From contig CAWFFV010000016.1 of NCBI GenBank assembly GCA_963814985.1, forward strand, positions 8,502 through 72,501: 64,000 nt of DNA, written 5' to 3'. Source of the DNA: CAWFFV01 sp963814985. GTDB lineage: Bacteria > Chloroflexota > Ktedonobacteria > Ktedonobacterales > Ktedonobacteraceae. Each line of letters begins with the position of its first letter. The stretch's first letter is position 1. The translations under genes and the position numbers were made by a program. Positions 55,152 through 64,000 of this stretch are shown here, piece by piece. Under the pieces are notes generated by a model. The model did no database searches, had not been told where the DNA came from, and saw only the letters and a program-made list of their open reading frames with translations.

Positions 55152-55450
55152 GCTTTACCCTCCATGGTAGCCGATACAGGAACAAGCAGGGCGGCCTCGA
55201 CAAAGTCGTTGAGTAACTGTTCGACATCGGCATGCATCTCTTCAACTGGAGCTTCGTACTCTGTAAGTAAAGCATCGAGCAGTTGGTCAAAATTGCGAGG
55301 TTCGGCATCCAGAAGTCCCACAATGCTGGAGGCAGCTTCATTCAGTTCGTACATCACCCCACGATTGCGGTCAAATAACATCTTTAATTCAGTGTTCGTT
55401 GAGCGACACGTGACATGGTCTGCAAGTCTATAAACAGTTTGATTCGACAT
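55148..55450 (-). CDS. PqqD-like RiPP recognition element protein
   Basis: About 100 residues starting MSNQTVYRLADHVTCRS after GGAGAG. The RRE winged-helix pattern is clear: an N-terminal strand, FDRNRGVMYELNEAASSIVG, LLDAEPRNFDQLLDALLTEY, and a last helix with VEQLLNDFVEAALLV. Such proteins bind the leader of a precursor peptide and present it to a radical SAM enzyme. It is directly coupled to the SPASM gene, so a peptide substrate for this operon is likely. Confidence 0.88.
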   Translation of the reverse strand: MSNQTVYRLADHVTCRSTNTELKMLFDRNRGVMYELNEAASSIVGLLDAEPRNFDQLLDALLTEYEAPVEEMHADVEQLLNDFVEAALLVPVSATMEGKA

Positions 55451-55532
55451 AGACGCATCTCTCCCCACCGGTGATAACGGTGTAAAAACACCCTATGCAC
55501 AACAATCGGCTTTTAGCTCTATACGAGCTATG

Positions 55533-56246
55533 TTAAAGGCCTCCGTAGATATTCACGAGTGAAAGCCGTACCTGGTCGGTACGGACGGGGGTTACACCAT
55601 GGGCCAGACCTGGAGCCAGACGCATGACCGTAAGTGCGTTGAATTCTGGTGTCAATACCGCCTTAGAGCGGCTGAGATACCAACGGCGAAGTTGGAAGGG
55701 GATCTCCGGAGGTGTAGGTAGATCCTCAATGCGTGTCACTTTTCCGATAACAGTGTTTCCACCGTACTCTCGTCGCCAATCCTTGGTAAGACTCAGGACT
55801 ACAGACACGCGATGGCACGGATCGGAAAGGTCATCGTGGAGACAAATACGGTCATCATATTCCAGACGGTATGGAGTAGCAGGCCTGAGGGAGATGATGG
55901 GGCAGCCTATCAAGCGAGAAAGCAATTCCTCAAACCATGGATGAGTGAACAGGTCGTAGCAGGCTTGAACTACTTCGGATGTTTGCCATCCTTCATGCGT
56001 TTGGAGGACTCCGTGATAGGCATCACCTAACTCTCGTTGACCTCGCCACTGTCGAGTAATGCCAGCGATGTCTACCCGCTCGTATTTCAGACCATCATGC
56101 AACTCGCGGTAGACCTCCTCAGCCACGTCAGACTGCAAGAAGTTTGTAAATCTGACATATCGTTGCTCACATAGAGGTTTAACATGAACGAACTGCTCTG
56201 GCGAAGTCACAATAGCAGGCACTGTTAACTGATTACGACTGTACAT
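55533..56246 (-). CDS. 2-oxoglutarate/Fe(II) oxygenase (prolyl-4-hydroxylase-like)
   Basis: A 237-residue double-stranded beta-helix enzyme. Iron ligands: His and Asp in RICLHDDLSDPC (HxD), distal His in APGLAHGVTPV; Arg for 2-oxoglutarate in RLSLVNIYGG. The strand VSVVLSLTKDW...GGNTVI fits the P4H-like branch. It would hydroxylate or desaturate a residue. It is the first clear gene of the minus-strand operon, 82 nt before the PqqD-like start. Confidence 0.8.
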   Translation of the reverse strand: MYSRNQLTVPAIVTSPEQFVHVKPLCEQRYVRFTNFLQSDVAEEVYRELHDGLKYERVDIAGITRQWRGQRELGDAYHGVLQTHEGWQTSEVVQACYDLFTHPWFEELLSRLIGCPIISLRPATPYRLEYDDRICLHDDLSDPCHRVSVVLSLTKDWRREYGGNTVIGKVTRIEDLPTPPEIPFQLRRWYLSRSKAVLTPEFNALTVMRLAPGLAHGVTPVRTDQVRLSLVNIYGGL

Positions 56247-56327
56247 CCTTTGGATATCTCTCTACTATTACCAGTTTACATTCAAGGTGCCCAAAGGCTA
56301 AATTCTATACAGCAAGATCACTGAAGC

Positions 56328-56350
56328 CGATCTTGTTCTTAACAAGATCG
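56328..56350. promoter_or_regulatory. hairpin CGATCTTGTT-ctt-AACAAGATCG in operon leader
   Basis: Perfect 10-bp stem with a 3-nt loop, 82 nt before the oxygenase gene and just after the possible precursor frame. It has no U-run. It could protect or separate an upstream short message. Confidence 0.45.
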
Positions 56351-56382
56351 AAAGGGATCACTGTAACTCGCTACAATACATT

Positions 56383-56530
56383 TCAATCAACGCAGACAAG
56401 TAAGAGGAGCCTCTCAAATAAATAGGGACTCCACTCACTTGCTGTCAGGTGCATATCCACTACTTCATTAGCAGTGGGTGCGCACGTTACGAGCTCGCCA
56501 CTGCGGACGTCGCCATTCCTTTTTTTGCAT
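56383..56530 (-). CDS. possible short precursor peptide, needs a 1-nt correction in an A7 run
   Basis: ATG 56530 is preceded by AAAAGGAGC at ideal distance. As written the frame stops after 20 codons. If the A7 run at 56520..56526 were A6, the frame gives 48 residues: MQKRNGDVRSGELVTCAP, then TANEVVDMHLTASEWSPYLF, then ERLLLLVCVD and stop. The second frame alone is open from the A-run to 56383. Its place at the head of a PqqD/radical SAM operon makes it a candidate RiPP precursor; two Cys, Trp and Tyr could be modified. Not supported by homology. Confidence 0.3.
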
Positions 56531-56638
56531 ATTGCAGCTCCTTTTATCACTAAGAAGACAGTTAATACTATTTAAGTATACACTGGAAGTTATATCATTG
56601 TCAAGCTTCTTTCAACTAAGGAACTAAGAACAAAGGTC

Positions 56639-56931
56639 TTAATCAGACTCTTCTTCATCGGCTGCTTCTTCGCCACTCTCCAAAAAATCATTCAATTTGC
56701 TAATAGCATCCTGCTGTAAGTTTGGCATGGCATGTGAATACACATCCAGCGTCATGCTTATCTGACTATGACCTAACAACTCCTGAACAACCTTCGGGTG
56801 AACTCCTAAATTGAAGAGAAGCGTTGCAGCGCTATGACGCAGATCATGAAAACGTATATGGGGAAGACCAGCCTTATTTAACAAAACCTTTAGTTGATCT
56901 AAAATGTCTTTTGTTGGATTAAGAGGCCTCT
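56639..56931 (-). pseudogene. tyrosine recombinase (integrase), C-terminal fragment
   Basis: From about 56931: RPLNPTKDILDQLKVLLNKA, GLPHIRFHDLRHSAATLLFN, LLGHSQISMTLDVYSHAM. Catalytic HxxR and the final Tyr are present, but the N-terminal domains and the first Arg are missing behind an in-frame stop. It probably marks the integration of the neighbouring restriction-modification island. Confidence 0.75.
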
Positions 56932-56982
56932 ACTAAATTTAAAAAGAAGAAAAACTTAGTTTTTACTCTCATCGCATATTTG

Positions 56983-59900
56983 CTAAAGCTTGTGACTATC
57001 ATATTTACCTCTAATTTTTTGTAAGTAATACTTGCCTTTAGAAGATGCAGTTTCTAGTTTCTGATAGATATCCAAAGGCACAGCCAGATACTGCCAGATA
57101 TCGCCACTTATAAATTCCACTTCTAAAGTACCTGCATCCTTATCATACCCAATAGAGTAGATCTGGCTAGATTTGACAGGAACTCGTTTAGTAATACCTA
57201 TAGGAGTATTCGTAATAGAAACAACGAGCTGGCCCGAAGAAGTGGATAAATCAATGCGATCTGGACGATCTTGAATATTATTATCTCTTTGTCGTCTAGC
57301 CCAAGGTAATCCAACACTAACAGCAAGGCGTTGAGACACATTAAAACCATACCAACTCGCTACTAGATCATCTATCTGTTTCTGTAGAGAAACAAATCTA
57401 TTCCAGCTTGTTTGTGCTTCCTGAACAACAATATGATACCTATCTAGCCAATCTTTGGCTGCCCTTATATCGGGTAATTGCCAGCTCTGAGCTTGAAACC
57501 AAGTGTCTTTTTCCTTTCCTGGTTCACTCAAAAATAAATCTAGTATGTTAGTCAGAGCAGTTGAATTAGGATTAGCTGGATCTAAAATACATTTAATCAG
57601 CTTCCCTTTTCGTAATGACTCTATACGCCCGTTAGCAGACCCATTATTCTTAACTTCGCCTCTACCAACCAAGGCTTGTAAAGTAAGCTTAGGCATACGA
57701 GAAACTGTAAGAACCGTAGAGGGAGGTATATATACTTTTCCGTCATCGAACTCTGGTAACAGTGCTTTATATTTTTCTACGAAATTTTCGCTCAACTTAA
57801 TACGTTCATTAAGTATCTCATCAACTAACTTGGCCAGCTGAGTTATAGGTAAATTTTGGGGGTCTGGTATCGGTACACGGCTTAAATCATCTTTACTTAC
57901 ATCATTATTAGTAGAAAACAAATTAATGAGATAAGAGGTAACGTTACTATTAATAATTGCTAGCAAAGCTTTACCATACTCTTCAGTTGCATCACTTTTA
58001 AGTACCATACGCCAAAGTTTGTGTGTGAATGCAATAGGTTTATTTGCACTTCTCTCAAACCATGTAGCAATTAAACGCTCTCTTGTGTTTAACCGAGCCA
58101 CCTCACGCAGAACTATGCCCCTTTCAATACCCACAAGTTGCTGGATACGCTCTAACATTTCTGAAGTACGTAGAGTGTCTCTCGATACTTTACTACCATT
58201 ATCAGACTTTAACGGTTTAGCCCACTCAGGGGGTGAGCTTGATAATGGAGCAAAAGATTTTACATCTTCACCTTTATAAACAGCTACAGCTCCACCAGTA
58301 AAGCTACCGCCATTAGCTCCCAAACGCAGTGGGTTCAAATGAGTAGCATTTACGTCACCTTGTTTTCTACTAAAAGTAGCGTCAATCAAACTGCCTAATG
58401 TGTTTGTCAGATTATTACTTACCTGTTTAACGCACAGCCAAACTTCTAAAGCTTCCTTATTGGGAGCAACTAACCAGCTCCCATGCCAAATACTGTTTTG
58501 CGGCACTACTTCAACCACATCTGCTGATGGAACTCTAAATTGGTTAGTTTTTGCCTCACTAATAGTATTGCCTCCACCTATCAATATTGAAGAGGCGCTA
58601 TCAAACGAACGCTCTACTTGTATAATCGCTACAGCTTGATCGACCTTAGGAAACAAAATGTCCCCTCGGTAAAATCTTATGACTTTTAACAAGCTAAACG
58701 GAGGTGTTTTTAGGAGTTTACGCGCTGCATTTCCACTTCTGTCTCCTAAAATAGTTAGAGGAACAATATAGATCATTTGTCCATATTCAGAAATATAATG
58801 TAATCCCAGACGCAAGAAAAGCAAATATAAATTTGTGTCTCCAGATAGAATAGATTGATAAAAATCCGCCTCTCTGAAGCGTTGTGTGTCTAATACTTCT
58901 TGCTTACTACTAACATAAGGAGGATTTGATACGACATAAAAGAAACCTTCTGCATAAGGCTCTAGAGCCCCCTTTATCGCATAAGCCTCATCAGTAAGCC
59001 TATCACTAAGACGATCTGGAATGCTTATTCTGTTCATCTCTCCAGTCAAACTTGTCTTATCTAAAACCTCACGAGGAAGGACCAAGCTATCTGTGTTATA
59101 TATCTGAAAACGTTCAATGGGTTGTACATCTCCTGATTGCTGCAAAACAAAGAGATCATTTAGAGCCTGAATAAGTAGATTCATTTCTGCAAGGTAGCAA
59201 GCAAAAGGATTCAATTCCATACCAAAGAAGAGACTTGTTAGATGATCCAAGTAGAGACGTGCAAATTCATTACATAATTCATAATCTGCCGAGATACTCT
59301 CTTCTCTATCCGGTAACCCTCTTAAATTACATTGATAAGTTATTAGAGCACGTCTATACCGACGCGCAGCATGAACAAGAAAACTACCACTTCCACACGC
59401 AGGATCTAAAATACGTCGTCCGATGATTTGTGTTCCTGTATAGTCGAGTAAATCAAGCATATATTCTACAAGTTCTTGTCCCGTTAGAAAATGCCCCTTA
59501 CGATCACGAGCATTTCGCTCAATATAAGACTGATAAGTAAAACCAATAATATCACTATTTATATCACGAAAGTTATAGCGGCACAGAAACTCAAGCGTTT
59601 CAATTAGAAGAAAATCATCCGGATTAAACCAATCAAAAACAGCTTGCTGGAAAAAATGTAAATAGTAAGAGCTAGCTTTCCTAGATAAAATACTACAAAA
59701 AGTTTCGTTTAGAATACCTATACTATCTAACTCCTTGAAATGACGTGAAATATACTGACTCCAATCAAGAAATCCTCCATCACTTGCTAAACGAGGACGC
59801 AAAATATGTTTATCTTCTAACACACGTACTAATAATAAACGCACAAAGAACACATACGCAACTTGTTCTCCAAAAACATCAGGCATTACATCTTCTCGAT

Positions 59901-60402
59901 CACTCTGTCGTTCAGCCCATACTTGATACGCCTCTGCAATTTTAGATGATCCCGTAGCCTCAAAACGCTTTGCTAACAAAGCACTATTAATACGTAAAGC
60001 CCGTTGCAGCCAGTTTTCATATATAGGCAAAAAGGTTGCTGGAAGTCTCTTTGCACCTGAATATTTTTTACAGAGATCCTTAAAAAGCTCAACTATACCA
60101 TATAAATCATGTTGACTTATCTCACCTAATCGAGGAGTTAGCATCTGTATCGCCTCAATCATGGGATCGCTTATTAGCTCATAATTAATCCTGTGTGTAA
60201 AGTCGATTATTGCCTCTTTCCACTCTTGGCGTAAGATAGTTTCTTCTTCAGCTAAGTCCTTACGACGAATAATAGCCTCTTGGATCTGAGACAAAGCTGC
60301 AAGTTTCAAATGATTTAAAGACTGCCGGCTGCCTTCAATAAAAGTACTAACCGCCTCAGGAGTATCAATAGACATGGCTCTAGAATTCAAAAGTCTGTTC
60401 AT
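56983..60402 (-). CDS. Eco57I/N6-adenine DNA methyltransferase subunit of a restriction-modification system
   Basis: About 1139 residues. The methylase core lies at 310-560: SAM motif RILDPACGSGSFLVHAARRY and catalytic VVSNPPYVSS (NPPY), typical of adenine-N6 methylases of type IIG/ISP-like systems. A long N-terminal helical region and C-terminal target-recognition region flank it. Initiation is at GTG 60408, TTG 60405 or ATG 60402, inside the end of the upstream nuclease gene. Codon use is AT-rich compared with the neighbours, suggesting transfer. Confidence 0.85.
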   Translation of the reverse strand: MNRLLNSRAMSIDTPEAVSTFIEGSRQSLNHLKLAALSQIQEAIIRRKDLAEEETILRQEWKEAIIDFTHRINYELISDPMIEAIQMLTPRLGEISQHDLYGIVELFKDLCKKYSGAKRLPATFLPIYENWLQRALRINSALLAKRFEATGSSKIAEAYQVWAERQSDREDVMPDVFGEQVAYVFFVRLLLVRVLEDKHILRPRLASDGGFLDWSQYISRHFKELDSIGILNETFCSILSRKASSYYLHFFQQAVFDWFNPDDFLLIETLEFLCRYNFRDINSDIIGFTYQSYIERNARDRKGHFLTGQELVEYMLDLLDYTGTQIIGRRILDPACGSGSFLVHAARRYRRALITYQCNLRGLPDREESISADYELCNEFARLYLDHLTSLFFGMELNPFACYLAEMNLLIQALNDLFVLQQSGDVQPIERFQIYNTDSLVLPREVLDKTSLTGEMNRISIPDRLSDRLTDEAYAIKGALEPYAEGFFYVVSNPPYVSSKQEVLDTQRFREADFYQSILSGDTNLYLLFLRLGLHYISEYGQMIYIVPLTILGDRSGNAARKLLKTPPFSLLKVIRFYRGDILFPKVDQAVAIIQVERSFDSASSILIGGGNTISEAKTNQFRVPSADVVEVVPQNSIWHGSWLVAPNKEALEVWLCVKQVSNNLTNTLGSLIDATFSRKQGDVNATHLNPLRLGANGGSFTGGAVAVYKGEDVKSFAPLSSSPPEWAKPLKSDNGSKVSRDTLRTSEMLERIQQLVGIERGIVLREVARLNTRERLIATWFERSANKPIAFTHKLWRMVLKSDATEEYGKALLAIINSNVTSYLINLFSTNNDVSKDDLSRVPIPDPQNLPITQLAKLVDEILNERIKLSENFVEKYKALLPEFDDGKVYIPPSTVLTVSRMPKLTLQALVGRGEVKNNGSANGRIESLRKGKLIKCILDPANPNSTALTNILDLFLSEPGKEKDTWFQAQSWQLPDIRAAKDWLDRYHIVVQEAQTSWNRFVSLQKQIDDLVASWYGFNVSQRLAVSVGLPWARRQRDNNIQDRPDRIDLSTSSGQLVVSITNTPIGITKRVPVKSSQIYSIGYDKDAGTLEVEFISGDIWQYLAVPLDIYQKLETASSKGKYYLQKIRGKYDSHKL

Positions 60403-61072
60403 CAACACTTATATTCTTCGCCAAACGACTAAAATTTGTGAAGCGATCTTTACTGAAAAGCAACTGGAATAGTGCCAAGTTAGCAATTTGAACTTTCATC
60501 GCCATTGGTAGAATTTGCTGTGATCCGAACATATCCTCCACTGCTATATCGACCAAAACCTCATGTTTAAGTGTATTAGAAGGCAAAAAACGTACAGCGA
60601 GCAATCTTCTCATATTACACCAAACAGAATATCCAGCCGTACCAACACTGTAACGCCGCATTTGTTTAATATGCTCTTCTATATCAAAATCTATAGTACT
60701 ATTTTTATCTTCCACAATAAATGCAATACCTATAGATCCCAAAATGACATAATCAGGGCGATTGAGTTTCTTTCCTGTTCCTGGCTGAGGAACATTATAG
60801 CGCCAATTTACGGGTTTAAATCCTAGCCACTCAAGAGTATAACGCATAAACTGCTGATCAACAGCATTTGCCTCATCGCCACTCCGCACATCCGCATTTG
60901 GAGGAATCATTAAGTATTCACTATAACCATATTCCTTGCCATCTACAGTAATCCGAAATTTGTCAACCACTGATTTCTTAAAACTATCAAACAAAGTACT
61001 TAAAGCTGCGGTTCCTAAGCTAGTAGGATCAGTGGAACCATTAGCACTACTATTGATATCTATTGCCTGCAT
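60380..61072 (-). CDS. PD-(D/E)xK nuclease-like subunit of the restriction-modification system
   Basis: A 230-residue protein. NRPDYVILGSIGIAFIVEDKNS fits the P-D...E-x-K nuclease motif (D in PDYVIL, then E-D-K), as in the N-terminal nuclease domain of type I and IIG enzymes, where it is usually fused to the methylase. AGAGG precedes the ATG. Its end overlaps the methylase start. The pair would cut unmodified foreign DNA. Confidence 0.7.
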   Translation of the reverse strand: MQAIDINSSANGSTDPTSLGTAALSTLFDSFKKSVVDKFRITVDGKEYGYSEYLMIPPNADVRSGDEANAVDQQFMRYTLEWLGFKPVNWRYNVPQPGTGKKLNRPDYVILGSIGIAFIVEDKNSTIDFDIEEHIKQMRRYSVGTAGYSVWCNMRRLLAVRFLPSNTLKHEVLVDIAVEDMFGSQQILPMAMKVQIANLALFQLLFSKDRFTNFSRLAKNISVDEQTFEF

Positions 61073-61844
61073 TTAAACCTCTGATAATTCACGATGTCTG
61101 TATCTGCTAAGGAGTCCCACTCAAATAACTTGCCCCTTGTGTGCACTGGAAGGCATTATTGGCCTGCACGAAGTATGCTCCAGAGCAGAGGTCAGATTGT
61201 TTCAGCGGGAGTCCTTCAGTAGATACAATTGCTCAAGTTAGTAGGTATTCCTTAGATTCACCGATGCTAGCTTAGTTTATCCTAAACAAATTACTATAGC
61301 AAGAACTAGAAATCACCTAAAGACTCTTGTCATTAACAAGAGCCAAGAAACAGCCACTACCAACAAATAAAGTCGAGCATTTTTTGAGCACGAAAATGAC
61401 CGAAAATGACAATAACAAACAAGTTCTTTCGTATCCCTCCTTGGGCATCTTTCGACAGCTTGCCATTGAAAACCCCTCAGATCAAAACGTAAATTTGTAA
61501 ACGTTCATTTGAATAATATAGCAACTACAGCAACCACTACATCAACCCACACAAACCACAACAAGCTTTAGCCAACAGCAGCAAATAAACAAGAAATTTT
61601 TGAGCTTGAGAAGGATGCCCAAAAACACCCACAAATAGAAGGTAACGAATTTCTCCACCAGCATAAACCCGCCTCCAGGGTCCTCTGACGTTCATCCAGT
61701 GCTCAATTTACAGCATTTTCTCCGCTAACGTTCATCGTTTTTCGCACAAAAGTGTGGGCGTTGCTACACAGAAACAGCAGATTTAGTTTGGCTCTGATTT
61801 GTTTCGTTATAAGCCACTGGCACCACTGGGAACGCATACCACAA
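61073..61844. other. 772-bp gene-free stretch
   Basis: AT-rich sequence between the restriction genes and the MFS-FHA gene. No ORF above 60 codons, no tRNA fold and no CRISPR repeat seen. GACGTTCATC/AACGTTCATC words occur near 61690 and 61730 but no clear operator. It includes the promoter of the nuclease gene, not identified. Confidence 0.5.
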
Positions 61845-63807
61845 TCATCGGCTTCTCAAGTGAGCCACTACCCCCTCAACCGGCTCTTGCCTAGCATACA
61901 AGTCAATGAAGTAGATTATCTGGCTGCCTAAGGTGATATGATCGCCATGTGAGAGGCGATGGGGATGCTCGATTTTGGTCTGATTGACAGTGACACCATA
62001 ACTGCTTCCCAGATCATGCATATAGAGGCCATCGAGACCAGGGAAGATTTCAGCATGCCTGCGCGAGACAACGACATCAAGAAATTCGATGTCATTCCCT
62101 TTACCACGCCCAAGCGTAATACGCCTGTCTCTTTTGAGTGGAAGAATTCTCAGGAGACTGCCTACCCTCTTGGGAAACACTTTCCCCTAAAATAACCAGC
62201 GCAGGGCCTTCTTTAAAGGTTGCGACAATGTCAGCAGGGATAGCGTTCGTTACGCCAGGAAGCGATAACTCGTGTTCAGGTATCGCAACAAATGTCCTGG
62301 TTGAATAAGCAGTTTCGTTGACGGTTGCTCTCTCACGAAGAGAAAAAAATGGCGGTATCACGAGTGAGGAAGGATTCAGAGAAGCTCCCATAGAAAGCGA
62401 TAGAGGAAACGATGGCCTGAGTTCAGGTGCCACAACGGGTACACTCTCGGTGCTTGAATTGACAACTTCTTCGATGGTTGGATTCTCACGAAGGGAAAAA
62501 ATTGGGGATATCACGAATAAGGCAAATGCTAAGACCATACACACAGCTGCTATCAGCAACGTGAAACGCAGTCCAATGCTTTCAGCCAGGACACCCCCAA
62601 TCAGCGAACCTAGAGGTAGGGTTCCCAGAATAACAAAACGGGCACACGCATCTACCCGCCCTAATAAGCGAGATGGTGTAATAGCCTGGAGTAAACTAAT
62701 AGCAGTGATATTGTAAACAGGACTGCCGAACCCCAGAAGGACTTGAGAAAGAACAAGCAAGATAAGGACAAAAGCTAATGGCGGGGTTGCTAGAGGAATA
62801 CAAAGGCTGCCCAGTCCTATTAAAAAACCTCCAAAAATAATCGTTCGTCCAATCCCTAGCCAGCTTGAAAGGCGTCCAGCCAATAATGACCCAAGCAATG
62901 CACTTGGACCACCTGCCGAGAGGATCAGGCCTAATGCGACAGGGGCGATCTTCAACTCACGCGTCATATAGAGGATTTGTTCTGCTATCACTGTCCCCAT
63001 AAATAGGTTAGAAAGACCCGTTATCCCTACAATCAACCGCAGAATTGGATGTGACACAACTACCTTTACACCTTCGAGCATGTCACTCCAAATCCCTTGC
63101 TTTTGCTCCTGTTTCACCTGTGTAGTGTTTGGAACCCGCATAAACAGCAGAAAAAATGCTGAGGCGAGAAATGAAAGCGCATCAACAATAATGGTCATTG
63201 GAGCAGTTACGAGTTGGATTAAAACACCAGCAAGGCTTGGTCCGGCAATCTGGGCAATAGAACGACTCACCTCAAGTTTGCTATTCCCATCAACCAACTG
63301 TTTGTCTGTCACTAAATCTGGTAGAAAGGCCTGGTACGCCACGTCAAAAAAAATACTGAGCGTGCCCGTCAGGAACGCAACAATGTAAAGTTGCGTCATA
63401 CTCAGAAAGTTCAGAAATGCACCAACTGGTATAGACACCAGTATCAAGGCACGTCCGACATCAGTAATTATTAAAATAGGACGATGAGGCAACCTATCAA
63501 CTACAGCTCCTGCAACAAGCCCAAAAAGCAGAATTGGAATATATTCAGCCGTAGAGAGAATACCCACTGAGATCGGTGAGGCATGAAGCGAGAGAGCTGC
63601 AATTAATGGAAGAGCAAACATAGTGATTTGTGAACCAAATATAGAAACGGTTTCTCCTATCCATAACTTCATGAAGTTTGCATGTTTCCAAAGATTAGAA
63701 GAAGATGTCTGCATAAAAATATTCAATATCCCTTTCTTGTTCTTCCTTTTTTTCTCACGTGCCAGCAGTGCTTCTTTTTCGTATCTACCCCAAATGTTGG
63801 ATGGCAT
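61845..63807 (-). CDS. MFS transporter fused to a C-terminal FHA domain, frameshifted
   Basis: Residues 1-420 form a 12-helix MFS exporter (WIGETVSIFGSQITMFALPL, GAVVDRLPHRPILI, VDGNSKLEVSRSIAQIAGPS). A Ser/Pro-rich linker repeats the motif FSLRE. After VILGESVSQEGRQ the frame shifts near 62145 and a complete FHA domain follows: RRITLGRGKGNDIEFLD, VVSRRHAEIF, LGSSYGVTVNQTKI, LSHGDHITLG. FHA domains bind phosphothreonine, so a Ser/Thr kinase may control the transporter. The start is uncertain (63807 or 63714). Confidence 0.75.
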
Positions 63808-64000
63808 GGCTGGTTGCAGGAGAGTCAGGCATTTCCCCTGGCAATATCACATATATCGCCATCTATTGAAAAAGCGAGTCAAAAGATACAAATACCTTAT
63901 GCCGATTTGGGAATGGTTGTAGCTCAATCGCATCGCGGAAAAGGCAGAGAGCTAAAGCAATCATTTTGGGAAGTGAGATTCTGTTGGAGAGATGAGGTTC

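Noticed and set aside
47305..56530. LanB-type dehydratase or aminoacyl-tRNA peptide ligase
   Set aside because: I looked for LanB/PEARL-like long genes in the operon; none is present, so the tRNA cannot be explained by that known system.
1..64000. CRISPR arrays
   Set aside because: No regularly spaced direct repeats of 23-40 nt were seen by eye; the direct repeats found belong to IS ends or NRPS domains.
63808..64000. Gene at the right edge
   Set aside because: Short frames only; no ribosome site or recognisable peptide in the last 190 bases.

Overview
The window looks like a chromosome segment of a spore-forming or filamentous soil bacterium of the Ktedonobacteria type (Chloroflexota). This is an inference from gene content and moderate GC: an SCO5389-family protein, mixed actinobacterial and firmicute-like genes, a T-box leader, small NRPS genes, many insertion sequences, and MFS and RiPP-like clusters. 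No rRNA or ordinary housekeeping block is present, so the taxonomy is not proven.

Layout. 1-7.7 kb holds small accessory genes: an alpha/beta hydrolase (cut by the window edge), a TetR regulator, an SRPBCC protein, a DUF1214/DUF1254 pair (both frameshifted), an NTF2-like protein, a PPOX-family protein and a cation/Ca exchanger. 7.9-15.3 kb holds a CooC-like ATPase with an SCO5389-family protein, then a metal block: a His-rich protein, a YVTN beta-propeller and a complete metal ABC importer with two permeases. 15.3-28.1 kb is a copper/respiratory region: CopC, CopCD, YtkA/FixH-like proteins, CtaG, Sco1, a DoxX-like protein, DUF2182 membrane proteins, three Cys-rich DUF1326 proteins (one cut down to 68 residues) and CopZ. 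Six copies of a bipartite motif with core AAAATAGGGAT, all pointing at copper genes, suggest one regulon. An IS3-family element and transposon scars (28.1-30 kb) end it.

30-56.5 kb is a natural-product region. It holds an acyl-CoA dehydrogenase, a PLP decarboxylase, NRPS C-A-T (code reads as Leu), an MFS exporter, a methyltransferase, an RHH-TnpB element, and a stand-alone NRPS A-T (code reads as Tyr/Phe-like). These are followed by a T-box-controlled archaeal-type AspRS and a caspase-fold peptidase. Facing them is a minus-strand operon of about 9 kb: 2OG-Fe oxygenase, PqqD-like RRE protein, SPASM radical SAM, B12-type radical SAM, Gfo/Idh oxidoreductase, a tRNA-Asp-like gene 3 nt after the preceding stop codon, a tandem class II aaRS-like protein that has lost the motif-2 arginine, and an S9 peptidase. 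A possible 48-residue precursor (needs a 1-nt correction in an A7 run) sits at its head. The combination of RRE, radical SAMs, peptidases, a private tRNA, an aaRS paralogue and a dedicated AspRS is the most likely undescribed system here: a RiPP-like pathway that uses or senses Asp-tRNA. This reading is inference.

56.6-61.1 kb is a defence island: an integrase scar and a two-gene restriction-modification system. 61.8-63.8 kb encodes an MFS transporter with a cytosolic FHA domain.

Caution: at least ten genes carry single-nucleotide frameshifts, many in short homopolymers. Some are probably sequence errors, so split genes are described here as single frameshifted units.
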